Translations under genes and position numbers: made by a program
Source of the DNA: a virus
IMG/VR virus record: IMGVR_UViG_3300023063_000001
Location: 1-64,000 of that record
Reading direction: 5' to 3' (one strand)
Length of the DNA stretch: 64,000 nt
Notes under the pieces: generated by a model
The model's database searches: none
Seen by the model: only the letters and a program-made list of their open reading frames with translations
What the model was told of the DNA's origin: nothing
Shown here: piece by piece, positions 38,907-48,213 of the stretch
Position numbering within the stretch: the first letter of the stretch is position 1
How the letters are laid out: the number at the start of each line of letters is the position of its first letter

Positions 38907-39707
38907 TTAATATAGCGTTGCGAACACACCGCCGTTCTTATTACTATAATCTGAATCGCCGTAGTTAAGACCCCAACCAAGCCCGTACCCATAAGTCCCG
39001 TTAATATCACCGAAACCAAGGGCACCCGGACTGCCATCAAATCCAAAATACTCCCCGGCTTGGTATTCCCCATACTTAACCCCTACACCAACTGTCTTAG
39101 GAATTAACCTAGAAGGGTAGCCATCTGTGGAGTTAATATAAGCTAACAAGCCTTTTTCATAGTCGCTAAGCTGTCTACCAAAGAGGACAGTGACGTTAGC
39201 ATTACCATCTTCTGTAAGGGATGTACCTGTTGTACCAAAGATTAGATTGACTACTTCAAGAAATTCTTCTGGTGTAGAGGCTGTGGTGTTCTTATAAATC
39301 TTAGCTCTGATAAAAAGACGATAGGTGTCATCATCTAAGGCAATATTACCGCCTGTAGGAGCACCGTAGTCTAGAAACTTACCACCATATAAATTACTAC
39401 CGTACTCTCCAAAACTTGCTGCTTTAGGTGCTCCGACAAAGCCAAAGAAGGTGTAGAGGTCAGCATTCAGTAGAACACGGTCTTGACCTACAATACGTCC
39501 TATGACATCAAGCTGAGCACCTGTAGCGTTATCAATATCACGAAGCTGAAGAAGATCTTTAAACACTTCCTGGATATTGGTTTGAGCATCTACTAGAAGT
39601 TGCAAATACTTGTCAAACACCGGAGCATATTCTTGTTTAAATTGTTCAGTTGTTCGACTTCTTGCCGTTGCTAAAAAATCCTCTTCATTAAACACAGGAG
39701 TTGTCAT
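38907..39707 (-). CDS. DUF2612 baseplate protein (266 aa)
   Basis: 266 aa. The N-terminal half matches DUF2612 (FKDLLQLRDIDNATGAQLDV, IGRIVGQDR), a baseplate wedge protein that follows baseplate J in many contractile tails and links it to the fibres. The C terminus is Gly/Tyr-rich (GYGLGWGLNYGDSDYS), likely a fibre-attachment surface. Confidence 0.8.
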   Translation of the reverse strand: MTTPVFNEEDFLATARSRTTEQFKQEYAPVFDKYLQLLVDAQTNIQEVFKDLLQLRDIDNATGAQLDVIGRIVGQDRVLLNADLYTFFGFVGAPKAASFGEYGSNLYGGKFLDYGAPTGGNIALDDDTYRLFIRAKIYKNTTASTPEEFLEVVNLIFGTTGTSLTEDGNANVTVLFGRQLSDYEKGLLAYINSTDGYPSRLIPKTVGVGVKYGEYQAGEYFGFDGSPGALGFGDINGTYGYGLGWGLNYGDSDYSNKNGGVFATLY

Positions 39708-39719
39708 ATTTAAACTCCC

Positions 39720-41189
39720 TTATGTGTTAATGACTATATTGACTGAGGAAATTGAAGCTATCTGATTAAAAGCAATTGGGATAGTTGGTCCTGTGCCTGT
39801 TGGGCTTGGTGATGTGCCAACAAACAAACTGTCTACTTGAAAACCCGCAACAGAATTTATTGGAGTGTAGAGACGGCTGTAAATAACATCATCACCAATA
39901 CCAAGAGTTCCAATGTAAGCAACCAAGGCCGAAGCAATATCATCTTTACCCGTTGCTGGAAAGTTGCTATCTGTTTCAAGGGTCATTGTAATGTATAGGG
40001 GTACAGGATCTGGTCTTTCAAAACCAATATTGTGTGCAAACCCTTGACCACCATCAACACCTTGATTATCATAAATAACTACAACCGTGTCACCATAGCT
40101 TCGTATACCCATTGGTTTGTTTTCCCAAATGGATTCTGCAATATCGCTAGACAATCCACCTAGAACAATAGGCATGAAGCTGTGGGCAGGAACACCTAAA
40201 GAATCTGTCGTATCTGTATCATTCTCATAGATTCTAACCTCTTGCACGCCATCAAGGCTAATCAAAGAGGAATAAAGAGCTTCAAGAATATTACTCGCAC
40301 GTTCAAACTTTGTTTCTCGAAAGCGAAGACGAAGTTCATCATCTGTTTCAAGGTTTCTTCCGGGAGACGCAGCCGTTGGATTATAAACACTATCCCAACC
40401 AAGTTGTGGAGTTAGAATCTTGCTTAAACTATTAACTTCAGCATCCACAGGACCGCTGACAGTTGACTGCACTTCACCAATCTTTTGTACTTTAGTGATA
40501 CCAAGATTACTTGTGGTAGTAAAGCTAACTACTGCAAATTCATCTACACGAACTAATGTAACAACACTGCCAACAACTGTAGCTGTAAGAGTGGGGTGGC
40601 TTGTACCAACCAATGCTGCAATACCCGCAACAATAGTAGCTGCTGTAGCACCTGTTCCGCTTGTGTAATTAATGCTATTGCTTGTAGAGATAGAAGAATA
40701 AGTGATGGTATATAAGGTGTTGTCAGCTACAACCAAAGGAGAGAATGTAGCACCTGTTGCAGATGTAGGAGATAAGGCAACAGGGGAGAGGAGTGTCCAT
40801 TGTGAGCTATCAACAGTACTACCAATAGTTAAGCCTGAAGCTACAAGAGTACCGTTATCACCAGCCAGAATCACTTGTGCTGTGGAGAAAGAGGAGCCTA
40901 AACGTGTGATACCGCCCAAGGCTACTAGGTTATCAAGGGAGATTCCTGTGGCTGTATTAGGGTCAAATGCCCCGTATAAATCCTGCATTTGTTCCCATAG
41001 AAGAGATTCACCAGCAGCATCTAGAGCAATCAATCTACCAAGAATACTGGAGTCACTTGTGTCCACCACATCGCCAACAGCTGTCTGATCTTGAAACAGT
41101 TGTACAGCTTTAGCTCTCTTTTCTGTTAAGATGTCAGAGAGTCTTTTATTTATAAATCCTAGTGACGTAAGACCGTATGCAGTTGCCAT
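39720..41189 (-). CDS. Baseplate J-like wedge protein (489 aa)
   Basis: 489 aa. Baseplate_J features: AVGDVVDTSDSSILGRLIAL near the N terminus, the conserved RNLETDDELRLRF (about 270-290) and EVRIYENDTDTTDSLGVPAH, and the C-terminal YSRLYTPINSVAGFQVDSL. Contains Thr/Ser-rich inserted beta domains (about 95-250). Forms the wedge of the contractile baseplate. Confidence 0.9.
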   Translation of the reverse strand: MATAYGLTSLGFINKRLSDILTEKRAKAVQLFQDQTAVGDVVDTSDSSILGRLIALDAAGESLLWEQMQDLYGAFDPNTATGISLDNLVALGGITRLGSSFSTAQVILAGDNGTLVASGLTIGSTVDSSQWTLLSPVALSPTSATGATFSPLVVADNTLYTITYSSISTSNSINYTSGTGATAATIVAGIAALVGTSHPTLTATVVGSVVTLVRVDEFAVVSFTTTSNLGITKVQKIGEVQSTVSGPVDAEVNSLSKILTPQLGWDSVYNPTAASPGRNLETDDELRLRFRETKFERASNILEALYSSLISLDGVQEVRIYENDTDTTDSLGVPAHSFMPIVLGGLSSDIAESIWENKPMGIRSYGDTVVVIYDNQGVDGGQGFAHNIGFERPDPVPLYITMTLETDSNFPATGKDDIASALVAYIGTLGIGDDVIYSRLYTPINSVAGFQVDSLFVGTSPSPTGTGPTIPIAFNQIASISSVNIVINT

Positions 41190-41208
41190 ATATTTTTCTC
41201 TTTTTAAA

Positions 41209-41568
41209 TTAAACTGATACGGTCACAGAGGCACTGCCTTCTTTAGTCAGAACGGTAAATGAGCAACTGTAAAGTCTTGTGTAAGCATCAAAAGTAGATG
41301 TGAAAGATTGGATTTCTAATACACCAGATTCAGCAAGGATTTGTTCACGAAAAATGTTATCTACTGTTGTCTTGGAAACATTCTTCTTCAATATTTGCTC
41401 AAAGTAGGGCATACCATAAGTTGTGTTAATGAACCAATCACCTAAAAAACTACGAAGCCTAATAGTTAATCGTTGAGCAACAACATCTTGAGCAGATTGG
41501 GTAATACCAGCTAAAGTAAGTGGACCATTGATAAACACGGCATCACCATCAGTAAGTCTAATATCCAT
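41209..41568 (-). CDS. gp25-like baseplate wedge (119 aa)
   Basis: 119 aa. Layout VVAQRLTIRLRSFLGDWFIN ... TTYGMPYF matches the gp25/W-like and DUF2634-type baseplate wedge proteins, lysozyme-fold in T4 but non-catalytic. Sits between the spike and baseplate J genes, as in most myoviruses. Confidence 0.8.
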   Translation of the reverse strand: MDIRLTDGDAVFINGPLTLAGITQSAQDVVAQRLTIRLRSFLGDWFINTTYGMPYFEQILKKNVSKTTVDNIFREQILAESGVLEIQSFTSTFDAYTRLYSCSFTVLTKEGSASVTVSV

Positions 41569-41577
41569 ACTTCCCTC

Positions 41578-42315
41578 TTAGTTACTTGGTGGTGGTGAAG
41601 AACCGTGTTTATGGGTGCTGAAAATTACTCCGTTGAAGGTTTGAACACCGACAGATGTAAAGTTTCCAGTGTGTTGTATGTTACCCACCCAAGTGGTATT
41701 AACACTATCTACAACCAAGTTCTGAGCATTCAAATTAATAGAGTTGTTAGCATTGACTGTAACATCTGAAGCATTGATGGTTACAGGACAATTGCTCGTA
41801 TTAATCTCAATTGATCCGTCTTGTTTAAGGCGTATTTCAGCCTCTACAGAGCCTAGCCCTGCAAACAACACTGTATCCTTGGGGTCATGCGTTAAGACGT
41901 GTTTGGTAGGGTTATTTACCGATACTCCGGGGGGTTGAATCCCTGCAATAGCGATAGCATCCTTATAATCCAACATCCTGAAATCAGTAGGGGTGACAGG
42001 GTAACCATTGCCAGCTTTCCAAGAATCTAAACCTCTCTCTGAGAAGATAAGAAGAACTGTATCGCCCTTATCGACTGGGAATGTCATACCTGCTGTTTTA
42101 GAGACAGGAAATTGAAGAGGGACATTTAGAATAGTAGGACGTTCTACAGCACCACTCCCATCGAACATTTTAAGGTTGAGAGAAGGTTGAACGTCCACTT
42201 GCATATTAGCAAGGTCTGCCCTTACAACTATAGCTGGAATGCTGAAATGAAAGTTTTCAAAATGATGTTCAATAGCGGAGTTTAGTGTTTCTTGAAGCGA
42301 AGATTCTCTTGCCAT
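41578..42315 (-). CDS. Tail spike, gp138/V-like (245 aa)
   Basis: 245 aa. N-terminal OB-like domain (IPAIVVRADLANMQVDVQPS, FPVSKTAGMTFPVDKGDTVL) of the Gp138 N type, a middle region, and a repetitive beta-helix-like C terminus (NASDVTVNANNSINLNAQNL) with HKHGSS at the end, like His/Gly spike tips that bind iron. Pierces the outer membrane on contraction. Confidence 0.85.
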   Translation of the reverse strand: MARESSLQETLNSAIEHHFENFHFSIPAIVVRADLANMQVDVQPSLNLKMFDGSGAVERPTILNVPLQFPVSKTAGMTFPVDKGDTVLLIFSERGLDSWKAGNGYPVTPTDFRMLDYKDAIAIAGIQPPGVSVNNPTKHVLTHDPKDTVLFAGLGSVEAEIRLKQDGSIEINTSNCPVTINASDVTVNANNSINLNAQNLVVDSVNTTWVGNIQHTGNFTSVGVQTFNGVIFSTHKHGSSPPPSN

Positions 42316-42318
42316 AAT

Positions 42319-43212
42319 TTAACTCGCTAATCTTTGACTGCAACGACATTCACTTACCCACTGCCCACCACGCCAGCTACCTGTGTGCCTGACAGATTCA
42401 ATTTTGTAAAACCCATCGAGACTGTTACCCTGATCAAGCTTTATGATTGACCCTGCATAAAAATCAGCATTTAAGTTTGCTTGAAATTGAATGCCTGCCA
42501 CTTTTGCAGGGTCAGGTTTCTTAACAATACCTTGACCACTAACTTTATAAGCTAAGTCAATCAAACCCGTCTCAGGAGACACAACGATAGCTTGGTCGGT
42601 GGTTGATTGATAACTTTGTCCCCTATCCATAAGGTATAGAGTATTGTTATCAATTGTGTATTCCATTTCACCATCATGACACAGCTTATCTAAAGCAGCT
42701 TTAGGGGTGCCAGTCAACGGATACCCTGAGATAACAGGGTTATTACAATTAACCCCCGAGTACAAGCCTTTGTTAATACCTGTGATCTTCTTTCTAATAG
42801 CTTCAACCACTTCTTTCTTCTTAGCTCCAGGGGGTAGAATACCTGAAAGCTGAGTAAAGTTTAAAGCAGAATACCCCGCTCCCATTAGAATTTGAGTGAT
42901 CAAATCTTGACCTGATTGCCTTGTTGTTACTTGGGCAATTTCACCAGCAAACAACCTCTTTATATGTGTGTTGTAATACCCTGCATTAAATTCAGCAGCT
43001 ACGAACTCTTTATCAAGCAAAGCGAGCGTATTGTCATCCACATTATAGATTTCAATAGTGCAAGAATTTGTCTTGTCTTTATTACTACTACTTTTACTCA
43101 CTTCGAAAGTAATCTGAAGATTATCAATCAATATGGCATTGTTAGGGTCATTTTTATAATCCCCTATTGTGAGTGAATACCCCCTATTAACATAGGTATT
43201 TTCCAACGCCAT
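42319..43212 (-). CDS. Baseplate hub protein (297 aa)
   Basis: 297 aa. Beta-rich with NAGYYNTHIKRLFAGEIAQV and TPKAALDKLCHDGEMEYTID, patterns of gp27/D-type hub proteins below the tube. The C terminus GFYKIESVRHTGSWRGGQWV is typical of the LysM-like end of this family. Lies directly before the spike gene. Confidence 0.75.
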   Translation of the reverse strand: MALENTYVNRGYSLTIGDYKNDPNNAILIDNLQITFEVSKSSSNKDKTNSCTIEIYNVDDNTLALLDKEFVAAEFNAGYYNTHIKRLFAGEIAQVTTRQSGQDLITQILMGAGYSALNFTQLSGILPPGAKKKEVVEAIRKKITGINKGLYSGVNCNNPVISGYPLTGTPKAALDKLCHDGEMEYTIDNNTLYLMDRGQSYQSTTDQAIVVSPETGLIDLAYKVSGQGIVKKPDPAKVAGIQFQANLNADFYAGSIIKLDQGNSLDGFYKIESVRHTGSWRGGQWVSECRCSQRLAS

Positions 43213-43225
43213 GTTTTATTTCCTT

Positions 43226-43567
43226 TTAAGTGAGAGAGGGTATGTATTCAAATGTGTAATATTGACTCAACGCTTCAGGGACTTCTTTATACTTTTCAGA
43301 AGTTATCGAGGGTATAGGATATAGCCAAAAGAAGCCTGTAAGATTGGGAAGGATATAATCAATAGCAATAGGATATTTAGGCAGTAAAGCCAATCCGGCT
43401 ATAATTAAAGACCTATCTTCTGTATACAATGACATAAACCATTTTTTAGAGTAGTCATTGTATTGTATTTCAATAATGTATACATCATTATCATCTTGCA
43501 AACTTATAGAATATTCATAAAAGTAATCAGAAAAGAGGGGTAGATTAACTGAAGTGTATGTTGTCAT
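43226..43567 (-). CDS. Baseplate plug-like protein (113 aa)
   Basis: 113 aa, beta-rich (YNDYSKKWFMSLYTEDRSLI, GLALLPKYPI). Length and pattern resemble the baseplate plug domain described in cyanophage Pam3-type tails. Overlaps the gene at 43564-44328 by 4 nt. Confidence 0.65.
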   Translation of the reverse strand: MTTYTSVNLPLFSDYFYEYSISLQDDNDVYIIEIQYNDYSKKWFMSLYTEDRSLIIAGLALLPKYPIAIDYILPNLTGFFWLYPIPSITSEKYKEVPEALSQYYTFEYIPSLT

Positions 43568-44328
43568 TGTGGCAACCCTTCTAAGTCATCTGATTGATCT
43601 TTTTCTTCATCAACTTTAGGTATATTACCTTTCTTAGATTTTGGGGACGCCCTACTTTTTAAAGCCTTGACAACATCGGGTGTTAAAGCTGTAGTCTGAA
43701 GCGTTACAAAACTAACTTGTTCAAATTGAAGATCACAGAATAATGCATCACCACTGTCCACTGTTTCTTTTATGTCAAGAGTTACTAAACACAAATCATC
43801 ATAAGTCTTAGTTAAGGCTGAGCCTTCAAACTCAAATAATTTGATTGGTCTAATTCTTGTTTCTGTCTTTCCGGTTGTTGTGTTGTAGAAGCTGCCAGAC
43901 ATAAGTTTGGTGAGACAAGTTTCTACATACGTCTTGTAATTTGTTCGTATAGGAGAGACAGTGATGGTATTGGAAGAAGGTTTTAAGAATTGACCAATAG
44001 ACTCAGGTAAAAAATTTAGTAATGAGTTTGAACTACTTTGGATAGTAGCAGCATCTGGCTGGTCAATAGCATTATTAGCTAAATTATCCTCATCATCTCT
44101 AATCAAAGCATATACAGAGGATATATCAGCAAAGCTAACGACTCCTGTGAATCCAAAAGTAGGATTTTCAGCAGTATAGTTATCTGTTGATGATCTTCCA
44201 CGGGCTGTAGGGTTCTTTGTAACCTGCCCTCGTTGGTTACGAGAGTAGAGAGTTACACTATCAAAGTACAACCAAAACCCGGAATCCGACTTATCTGTTG
44301 AAGGTGGAAGCTTTATACCTAAACTCAT
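43564..44328 (-). CDS. Dit-like baseplate protein (254 aa)
   Basis: 254 aa. N-terminal FWLYFDSVTLYSRNQRGQV and FGFTGVVSFADISSVYAL, central RIRPIKLFEFEGSALTKTYD, then DALFCDLQFEQVSFVTLQTT, a pattern I associate with Dit-like hub-proximal proteins. The C terminus is basic then acidic. Lies between tape measure and plug genes. Confidence 0.65.
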   Translation of the reverse strand: MSLGIKLPPSTDKSDSGFWLYFDSVTLYSRNQRGQVTKNPTARGRSSTDNYTAENPTFGFTGVVSFADISSVYALIRDDEDNLANNAIDQPDAATIQSSSNSLLNFLPESIGQFLKPSSNTITVSPIRTNYKTYVETCLTKLMSGSFYNTTTGKTETRIRPIKLFEFEGSALTKTYDDLCLVTLDIKETVDSGDALFCDLQFEQVSFVTLQTTALTPDVVKALKSRASPKSKKGNIPKVDEEKDQSDDLEGLPQ

Positions 44329-44337
44329 AAAGCCTCC

Positions 44338-46038
44338 TTATCGGGCACTTTTTGCATAATTCAATTGGGCATTAGCCCATACAGTTTCCATTGCAGGGGC
44401 TAGCTGAGCTTTGAAATCATCCATCATACCAGAGGCATTAGTAGCGGATGTATTCACTATGATGTCCCCAACAGTCACTGTGGTAGTTTGCGTAGTGGCT
44501 TTAGGTGTGGACATACTGTTAGATAAAATAGGGATGTCTTCATTACGACCAAGAGGATTGACGTTAACATCGGGCAGTGTATGTGTACCTGTAGCATCAA
44601 CCTTTTTCTTCCAATCGTCTTTGGTCATATACCCAGCTTTCTCAGAAAAACTATCAACCATCATGCTGAACTTTTCTGAAGGGCTCATATTCGGAGAATC
44701 CCAAATCATCCCTAAAACACTACCACTACCAATATTATTATTACCAATGTTACCAAGCTTTGTTGCTGCGGCAGGAATGTCTTTTCCACCAAACTGTACA
44801 GCCCAACGAATAGCTGAAGCTGAATAGTTCATAGTAGCAACTTCAGCAGCATTCATGGCTTCTTTTAGGGGTTTTAATGCTGCCTCTAGTTCACGTTCTG
44901 CTGCAATACGATTCTTTGTAGCATCTTCGATTTGCTTGCCGTCACGTTCAAACTGATTCCAAAACTTATCGTTTGCAAGCCGTTGAGCGTTTGCACGCAC
45001 CGAGTTTACAGCCTCATCAAGCTCTTTTGTATATTTTGTTGAACTTATCTGATATGCTGAAATCAAATCCCCGGATGTAACCTGCCCTTTCTTCTGTGCA
45101 GTTTGGTAATCACCCGATAGGTTTTCCCCAGCGTAGTTGGTTCGTTTAGCCCAAGCTTTTTGAACAAGAGTTTTAATCTCCGGGTCACCACCACCCTCCA
45201 CCAAGGCGTTCATATCTTGTTGGCCAACTTTCTGCTTACCTAGAATCTGTGTGATTTGACGCATAGCAGCTTTTTGTTGATCTGAGCTAAGGTGTCTTAC
45301 AGCAAAACGTTGGGAAAACAAATCGTAGTTACTGAGTGCTTGGCGAGTACTAATACCATTACCACGTTGAAGAGCAATAGCGGTGTTAAAGTCTGTCACG
45401 CCCTCTTCAGCGCTATTACCATACTTATTGCTATTCCTTTTGTACCAAGCAATGGCATTTGCCTTTCGGGTATCACTACCACCTACAGATTGACCAAGAA
45501 GGATACGTTTAGTATCGTTACCAATCACACGTTCTTGTACTTCATCTAGTCGCCGGTTTACAGCATAGCCGGCTGCAACAGTAGCCCCTATTCCTAGACC
45601 AGCTAAACCAAGACGACCACCCACAAGATTGGCCAAACCAAAGCCTGTGTGCTCAGCAAATCTAGGACTAAATAATCTTTCGGATCGAAACTGGTGGGAG
45701 TCTGCAACAGAGCTTGATATTTGCTGTACTCTTGCCCTTCGTCCACCTTGTGCATTAAGATTTACCGGAAGGTTAACACCCCTGGATGCTCTGAGTAAAC
45801 TAGCTTGAAGGTTACGTTCATTTACAACAAACTTAGATATTTGAAATGTAACTTTTCCAGTTGCAAGATCTAGGGCATCGCCCAAAACTTTTGTGAGATT
45901 TTTCTGATTAACAGAGAAGCTTTTAAGTCTATTTTCAATTTGAGTGAATAGACTATCTACTTTATGAATACTTGTTGCGTCTACTTTAACACCGAGAGAG
46001 GCCCAAAACTTGGCTACTTCTTGACTATTATTTTCCAT
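44338..46038 (-). CDS. Tape measure protein (566 aa)
   Basis: 566 aa, long helical segments (VDSLFTQIENRLKSFSVNQK; RNRIAAERELEAALKPLKEA) and a membrane-like stretch (LGLAGLGIGATVAAGYAV, about 162-180). Follows the frameshifted chaperone and precedes the baseplate genes, the fixed position of tape measures. At roughly 1.5 angstrom per residue it implies a tail of about 85 nm. The ATG overlaps the end of the chaperone frameshift product. Confidence 0.85.
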   Translation of the reverse strand: MENNSQEVAKFWASLGVKVDATSIHKVDSLFTQIENRLKSFSVNQKNLTKVLGDALDLATGKVTFQISKFVVNERNLQASLLRASRGVNLPVNLNAQGGRRARVQQISSSVADSHQFRSERLFSPRFAEHTGFGLANLVGGRLGLAGLGIGATVAAGYAVNRRLDEVQERVIGNDTKRILLGQSVGGSDTRKANAIAWYKRNSNKYGNSAEEGVTDFNTAIALQRGNGISTRQALSNYDLFSQRFAVRHLSSDQQKAAMRQITQILGKQKVGQQDMNALVEGGGDPEIKTLVQKAWAKRTNYAGENLSGDYQTAQKKGQVTSGDLISAYQISSTKYTKELDEAVNSVRANAQRLANDKFWNQFERDGKQIEDATKNRIAAERELEAALKPLKEAMNAAEVATMNYSASAIRWAVQFGGKDIPAAATKLGNIGNNNIGSGSVLGMIWDSPNMSPSEKFSMMVDSFSEKAGYMTKDDWKKKVDATGTHTLPDVNVNPLGRNEDIPILSNSMSTPKATTQTTTVTVGDIIVNTSATNASGMMDDFKAQLAPAMETVWANAQLNYAKSAR

Positions 46039-46617
46039 TTAATTTAAAAGCCTCTTCTTTTCTTCGGTGGTTATCTATCTCAGCTTTTGTTTTAATTTCT
46101 TTTGATTCCTCAAAAGCTTCAAGCACTTCAATATCTTCTGCAAAATCTAGAAGATCTGAAAGTGTGTAGACGCTAGCTAACTCAGCCTTGGTACATTTTA
46201 TTCTTGGATGGGTGGTGACTTTCAGAATAAGCCAGTTTTGAGAGTATCCGTCTGTAATCTCTTTATCAAGACTGGATGGTGCAGAGGAGGCTTTTACTCT
46301 CCTACTGAACCTTGATCGGGAAAATTTTCATCAAAGTTAAACTCAAGGACAGAGTTGTAAACATCCATCAAGTGTGTATACCGACCAGAAAAGTATTCAT
46401 CAAACTTATCACTTGAAATTCGAACGCTACCAATTGCAACAGATGAACATACTACATCTTTAATAAAAGCTGGAGTCACCATATCATCACGAAGCTTGAA
46501 CTGTACATCCAAACCTTTGATAGCTGAAAGCTTAGTGAATACATACTCCACGGGGGCTACATTGCCATCTTTACTTTTGTAACCTTCAATGGTAAAAAAT
46601 TTAGTTTCGAGTGCCAT
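46028..46617 (-). CDS. Tail assembly chaperone, frameshift product (G-T, 196 aa)
   Basis: After 99 codons of the G frame the heptamer A-AAT-TTT (46327-46321) allows a -1 slip into a frame open for 97 more codons to TAA at 46028-46030. The extension has helical acidic sequence (LASVYTLSDLLDFAEDIEVL) and no start of its own. This matches the lambda G/GT chaperones, made in a fixed ratio and binding tape measure and tube. Confidence 0.8.
46294..46617 (-). CDS. Tail assembly chaperone, G form (107 aa)
   Basis: ATG at 46617 (MALETKFFTIEGYKSKDGNV) follows TTGAGAAATAAC; an ATG at 46665 inside the upstream gene is rejected. Mostly beta then helical, ending NFDENFPDQGSVGE. Positioned between tube paralogues and tape measure. 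The unshifted product of the slippery gene. Confidence 0.8.
   Translation of the reverse strand: MALETKFFTIEGYKSKDGNVAPVEYVFTKLSAIKGLDVQFKLRDDMVTPAFIKDVVCSSVAIGSVRISSDKFDEYFSGRYTHLMDVYNSVLEFNFDENFPDQGSVGE
46321..46327 (-). promoter_or_regulatory. -1 frameshift slippery heptamer
   Basis: Minus-strand A-AAT-TTT in the zero frame, canonical X-XXY-YYZ, eight codons before the G-frame stop. Confidence 0.8.
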
Positions 46618-46630
46618 GTTATTTCTCAAT

Positions 46631-47104
46631 TTAAAACAAGGATGAAACTCCGGAGGAGATTGCATCTAAAAGTGAACCAGAAGGTGTGGTAGTGTTACCA
46701 ACATTGTAAACGTCTGTACTTAGGCATTGTATTGTCCAAGCCCTTTCAGATAAGGAAGCGTCAAATACAACGTCAGCAAAGTTAACCACAAAAGCTTCTG
46801 AGGATTTAAATAAGCTTGTCCCACCTGTGTCTTTTAATAACAACTCAAGACGTGATGTCCCAGAGGTTAAGTCAGCAGTTAGTAAACTAGAGAATATACT
46901 ATTCCATTCGCTACCGGCTGGTAACGTAAGTCTAACCGTCGCACTTGTGTCATAGCTTAATACTCGCGTGTGCTTACCACGAATACCCTTAATCGTCAGG
47001 ATAGGGTAGCTGTCTCTTGTAATAGAAATTACATTCCAACCTACTAAGATTTGTTCGCCAATAACTAGATATATTGCTTCAGGATCATAAGTTGTTATTG
47101 TCAT
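46631..47104 (-). CDS. Tube-like paralogue 3 (157 aa)
   Basis: 157 aa. Shares with its two upstream neighbours the layout YDP at the N terminus, a central LLKDTGGTSLF, and an aromatic RAWTIQCL strand near residue 125, so all three are paralogues of the tail-tube (DUF3277-like) fold. It may form a tube-initiator or tube-baseplate ring. Overlaps 47101-47601 by 4 nt. Confidence 0.7.
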   Translation of the reverse strand: MTITTYDPEAIYLVIGEQILVGWNVISITRDSYPILTIKGIRGKHTRVLSYDTSATVRLTLPAGSEWNSIFSSLLTADLTSGTSRLELLLKDTGGTSLFKSSEAFVVNFADVVFDASLSERAWTIQCLSTDVYNVGNTTTPSGSLLDAISSGVSSLF

Positions 47105-47601
47105 GAAATCAAACCTGCAAGACTTGGAATCTCAGCCACCAAAGTATTAATAATATCTTCAGCTATAGAGGATGCACCATAGCTATCACCAAAGCTAACA
47201 ACACCTTCACTCGCCCTGATAATCCAAGTGCGAGGTACTACACTATCACCAAAGATTAAATCAGGTTGTGCTTCAATCCAGCATGTAGTAGAGAAAAACA
47301 AACTTGATCCCGATGTATCTTTAATAAATAAAGGAAATTTAGCAACGGTTGTAGTTTGATCTGCAATCAGAAAGTATTGAAGTATTTTACTTGTCTTGCT
47401 GACAGATGATAGAGTTAATTCTATAGTGTAAGACTTACTGGAATTCCTGCGCCTGTATTGAACACCATCTGTTGAAACACTGCTTGAAAAAGTTTGTGCG
47501 TCTTTACTAACCCTAACAAATGTTCCTGATTCAACATCTTCTACAATAATACCAAGGATGTTAATAGTTACACTGGTTGGATCATACATTGAAAAAGGCA
47601 T
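47101..47601 (-). CDS. Tube-like paralogue 2 (166 aa)
   Basis: 166 aa. Contains YDPTSVTINILGIIVEDVES, FIKDTSGSSLFFS and VVPRTWIIRASEG, parallel to the tube protein at 47653-48186. The hairpin at 47622-47637 separates it from the tube gene. Probably a lower-copy tube-end or initiator protein. Confidence 0.7.
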   Translation of the reverse strand: MPFSMYDPTSVTINILGIIVEDVESGTFVRVSKDAQTFSSSVSTDGVQYRRRNSSKSYTIELTLSSVSKTSKILQYFLIADQTTTVAKFPLFIKDTSGSSLFFSTTCWIEAQPDLIFGDSVVPRTWIIRASEGVVSFGDSYGASSIAEDIINTLVAEIPSLAGLIS

Positions 47602-47621
47602 ATTCTCTCCTTATCTGGAGA

Positions 47622-47637
47622 GGGGCAATAAAGCCCC
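47622..47637 (-). promoter_or_regulatory. Intergenic hairpin without U tract
   Basis: GGGGC-AATAAA-GCCCC between the tube gene and paralogue 2; may reduce expression of the downstream paralogues or protect the upstream RNA end. Confidence 0.45.
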
Positions 47638-47652
47638 ATCCCTCTTCTTTAT

Positions 47653-48186
47653 TTAGCTAATCCATTTGGCTGGAATAGTTACACCTAAGCTAGCAGCTTC
47701 GTCAACCAAAGCACCATCAACTTTACTGTTACCACCAAGAATATCTTCAAGCTTGTTAACACGTACCACCCACTCACGGGTTTCCATTGTGTTACCATAC
47801 ATTGCATTTGGTTTAACAGCTACATAAGCTTGATAACCATAGTGTAGCGAACGGCCAGATGTGTCTTTAACAGTAATAGAGAACAAGTTATCGCTTGACT
47901 TACCACGAATGTCACGAGCAAACAAAGCATCAAGAATATCATTGGTATCTGAAGTCATCTGTAGTGGGATGGTAATGTTAGCTTTATCCCAAACAGCATT
48001 ATAGATACGAGTTGTATTGCCGTAAGCCCCAACTGATTCAGACCAAGCGTCTGAACGCTCGATTCTCACGATCTCTGATTCGCTCACACCGTCAACAATA
48101 TGTGAACGAGGGGCACCATTATTATCTTCCCAATCAAGAATTATATAAACTTGCGTGGGATCATAACTACTAAGCATACCACTCAT
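47653..48186 (-). CDS. Tail tube protein (177 aa)
   Basis: 177 aa. YDPTQVYIILDWEDNNGAPR ... SESEIVRIERSDAWSESVGA ... ITVKDTSGRSLHY ... ETREWVVRVNKLED. Size, fold pattern and position directly after the sheath gene identify the DUF3277-type tube protein that forms the inner tube. First of three tandem paralogues, separated from the others by a hairpin. Confidence 0.8.
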   Translation of the reverse strand: MSGMLSSYDPTQVYIILDWEDNNGAPRSHIVDGVSESEIVRIERSDAWSESVGAYGNTTRIYNAVWDKANITIPLQMTSDTNDILDALFARDIRGKSSDNLFSITVKDTSGRSLHYGYQAYVAVKPNAMYGNTMETREWVVRVNKLEDILGGNSKVDGALVDEAASLGVTIPAKWIS

Positions 48187-48213
48187 AGTAAATTCTCCTT
48201 ATCAATCAGTTGG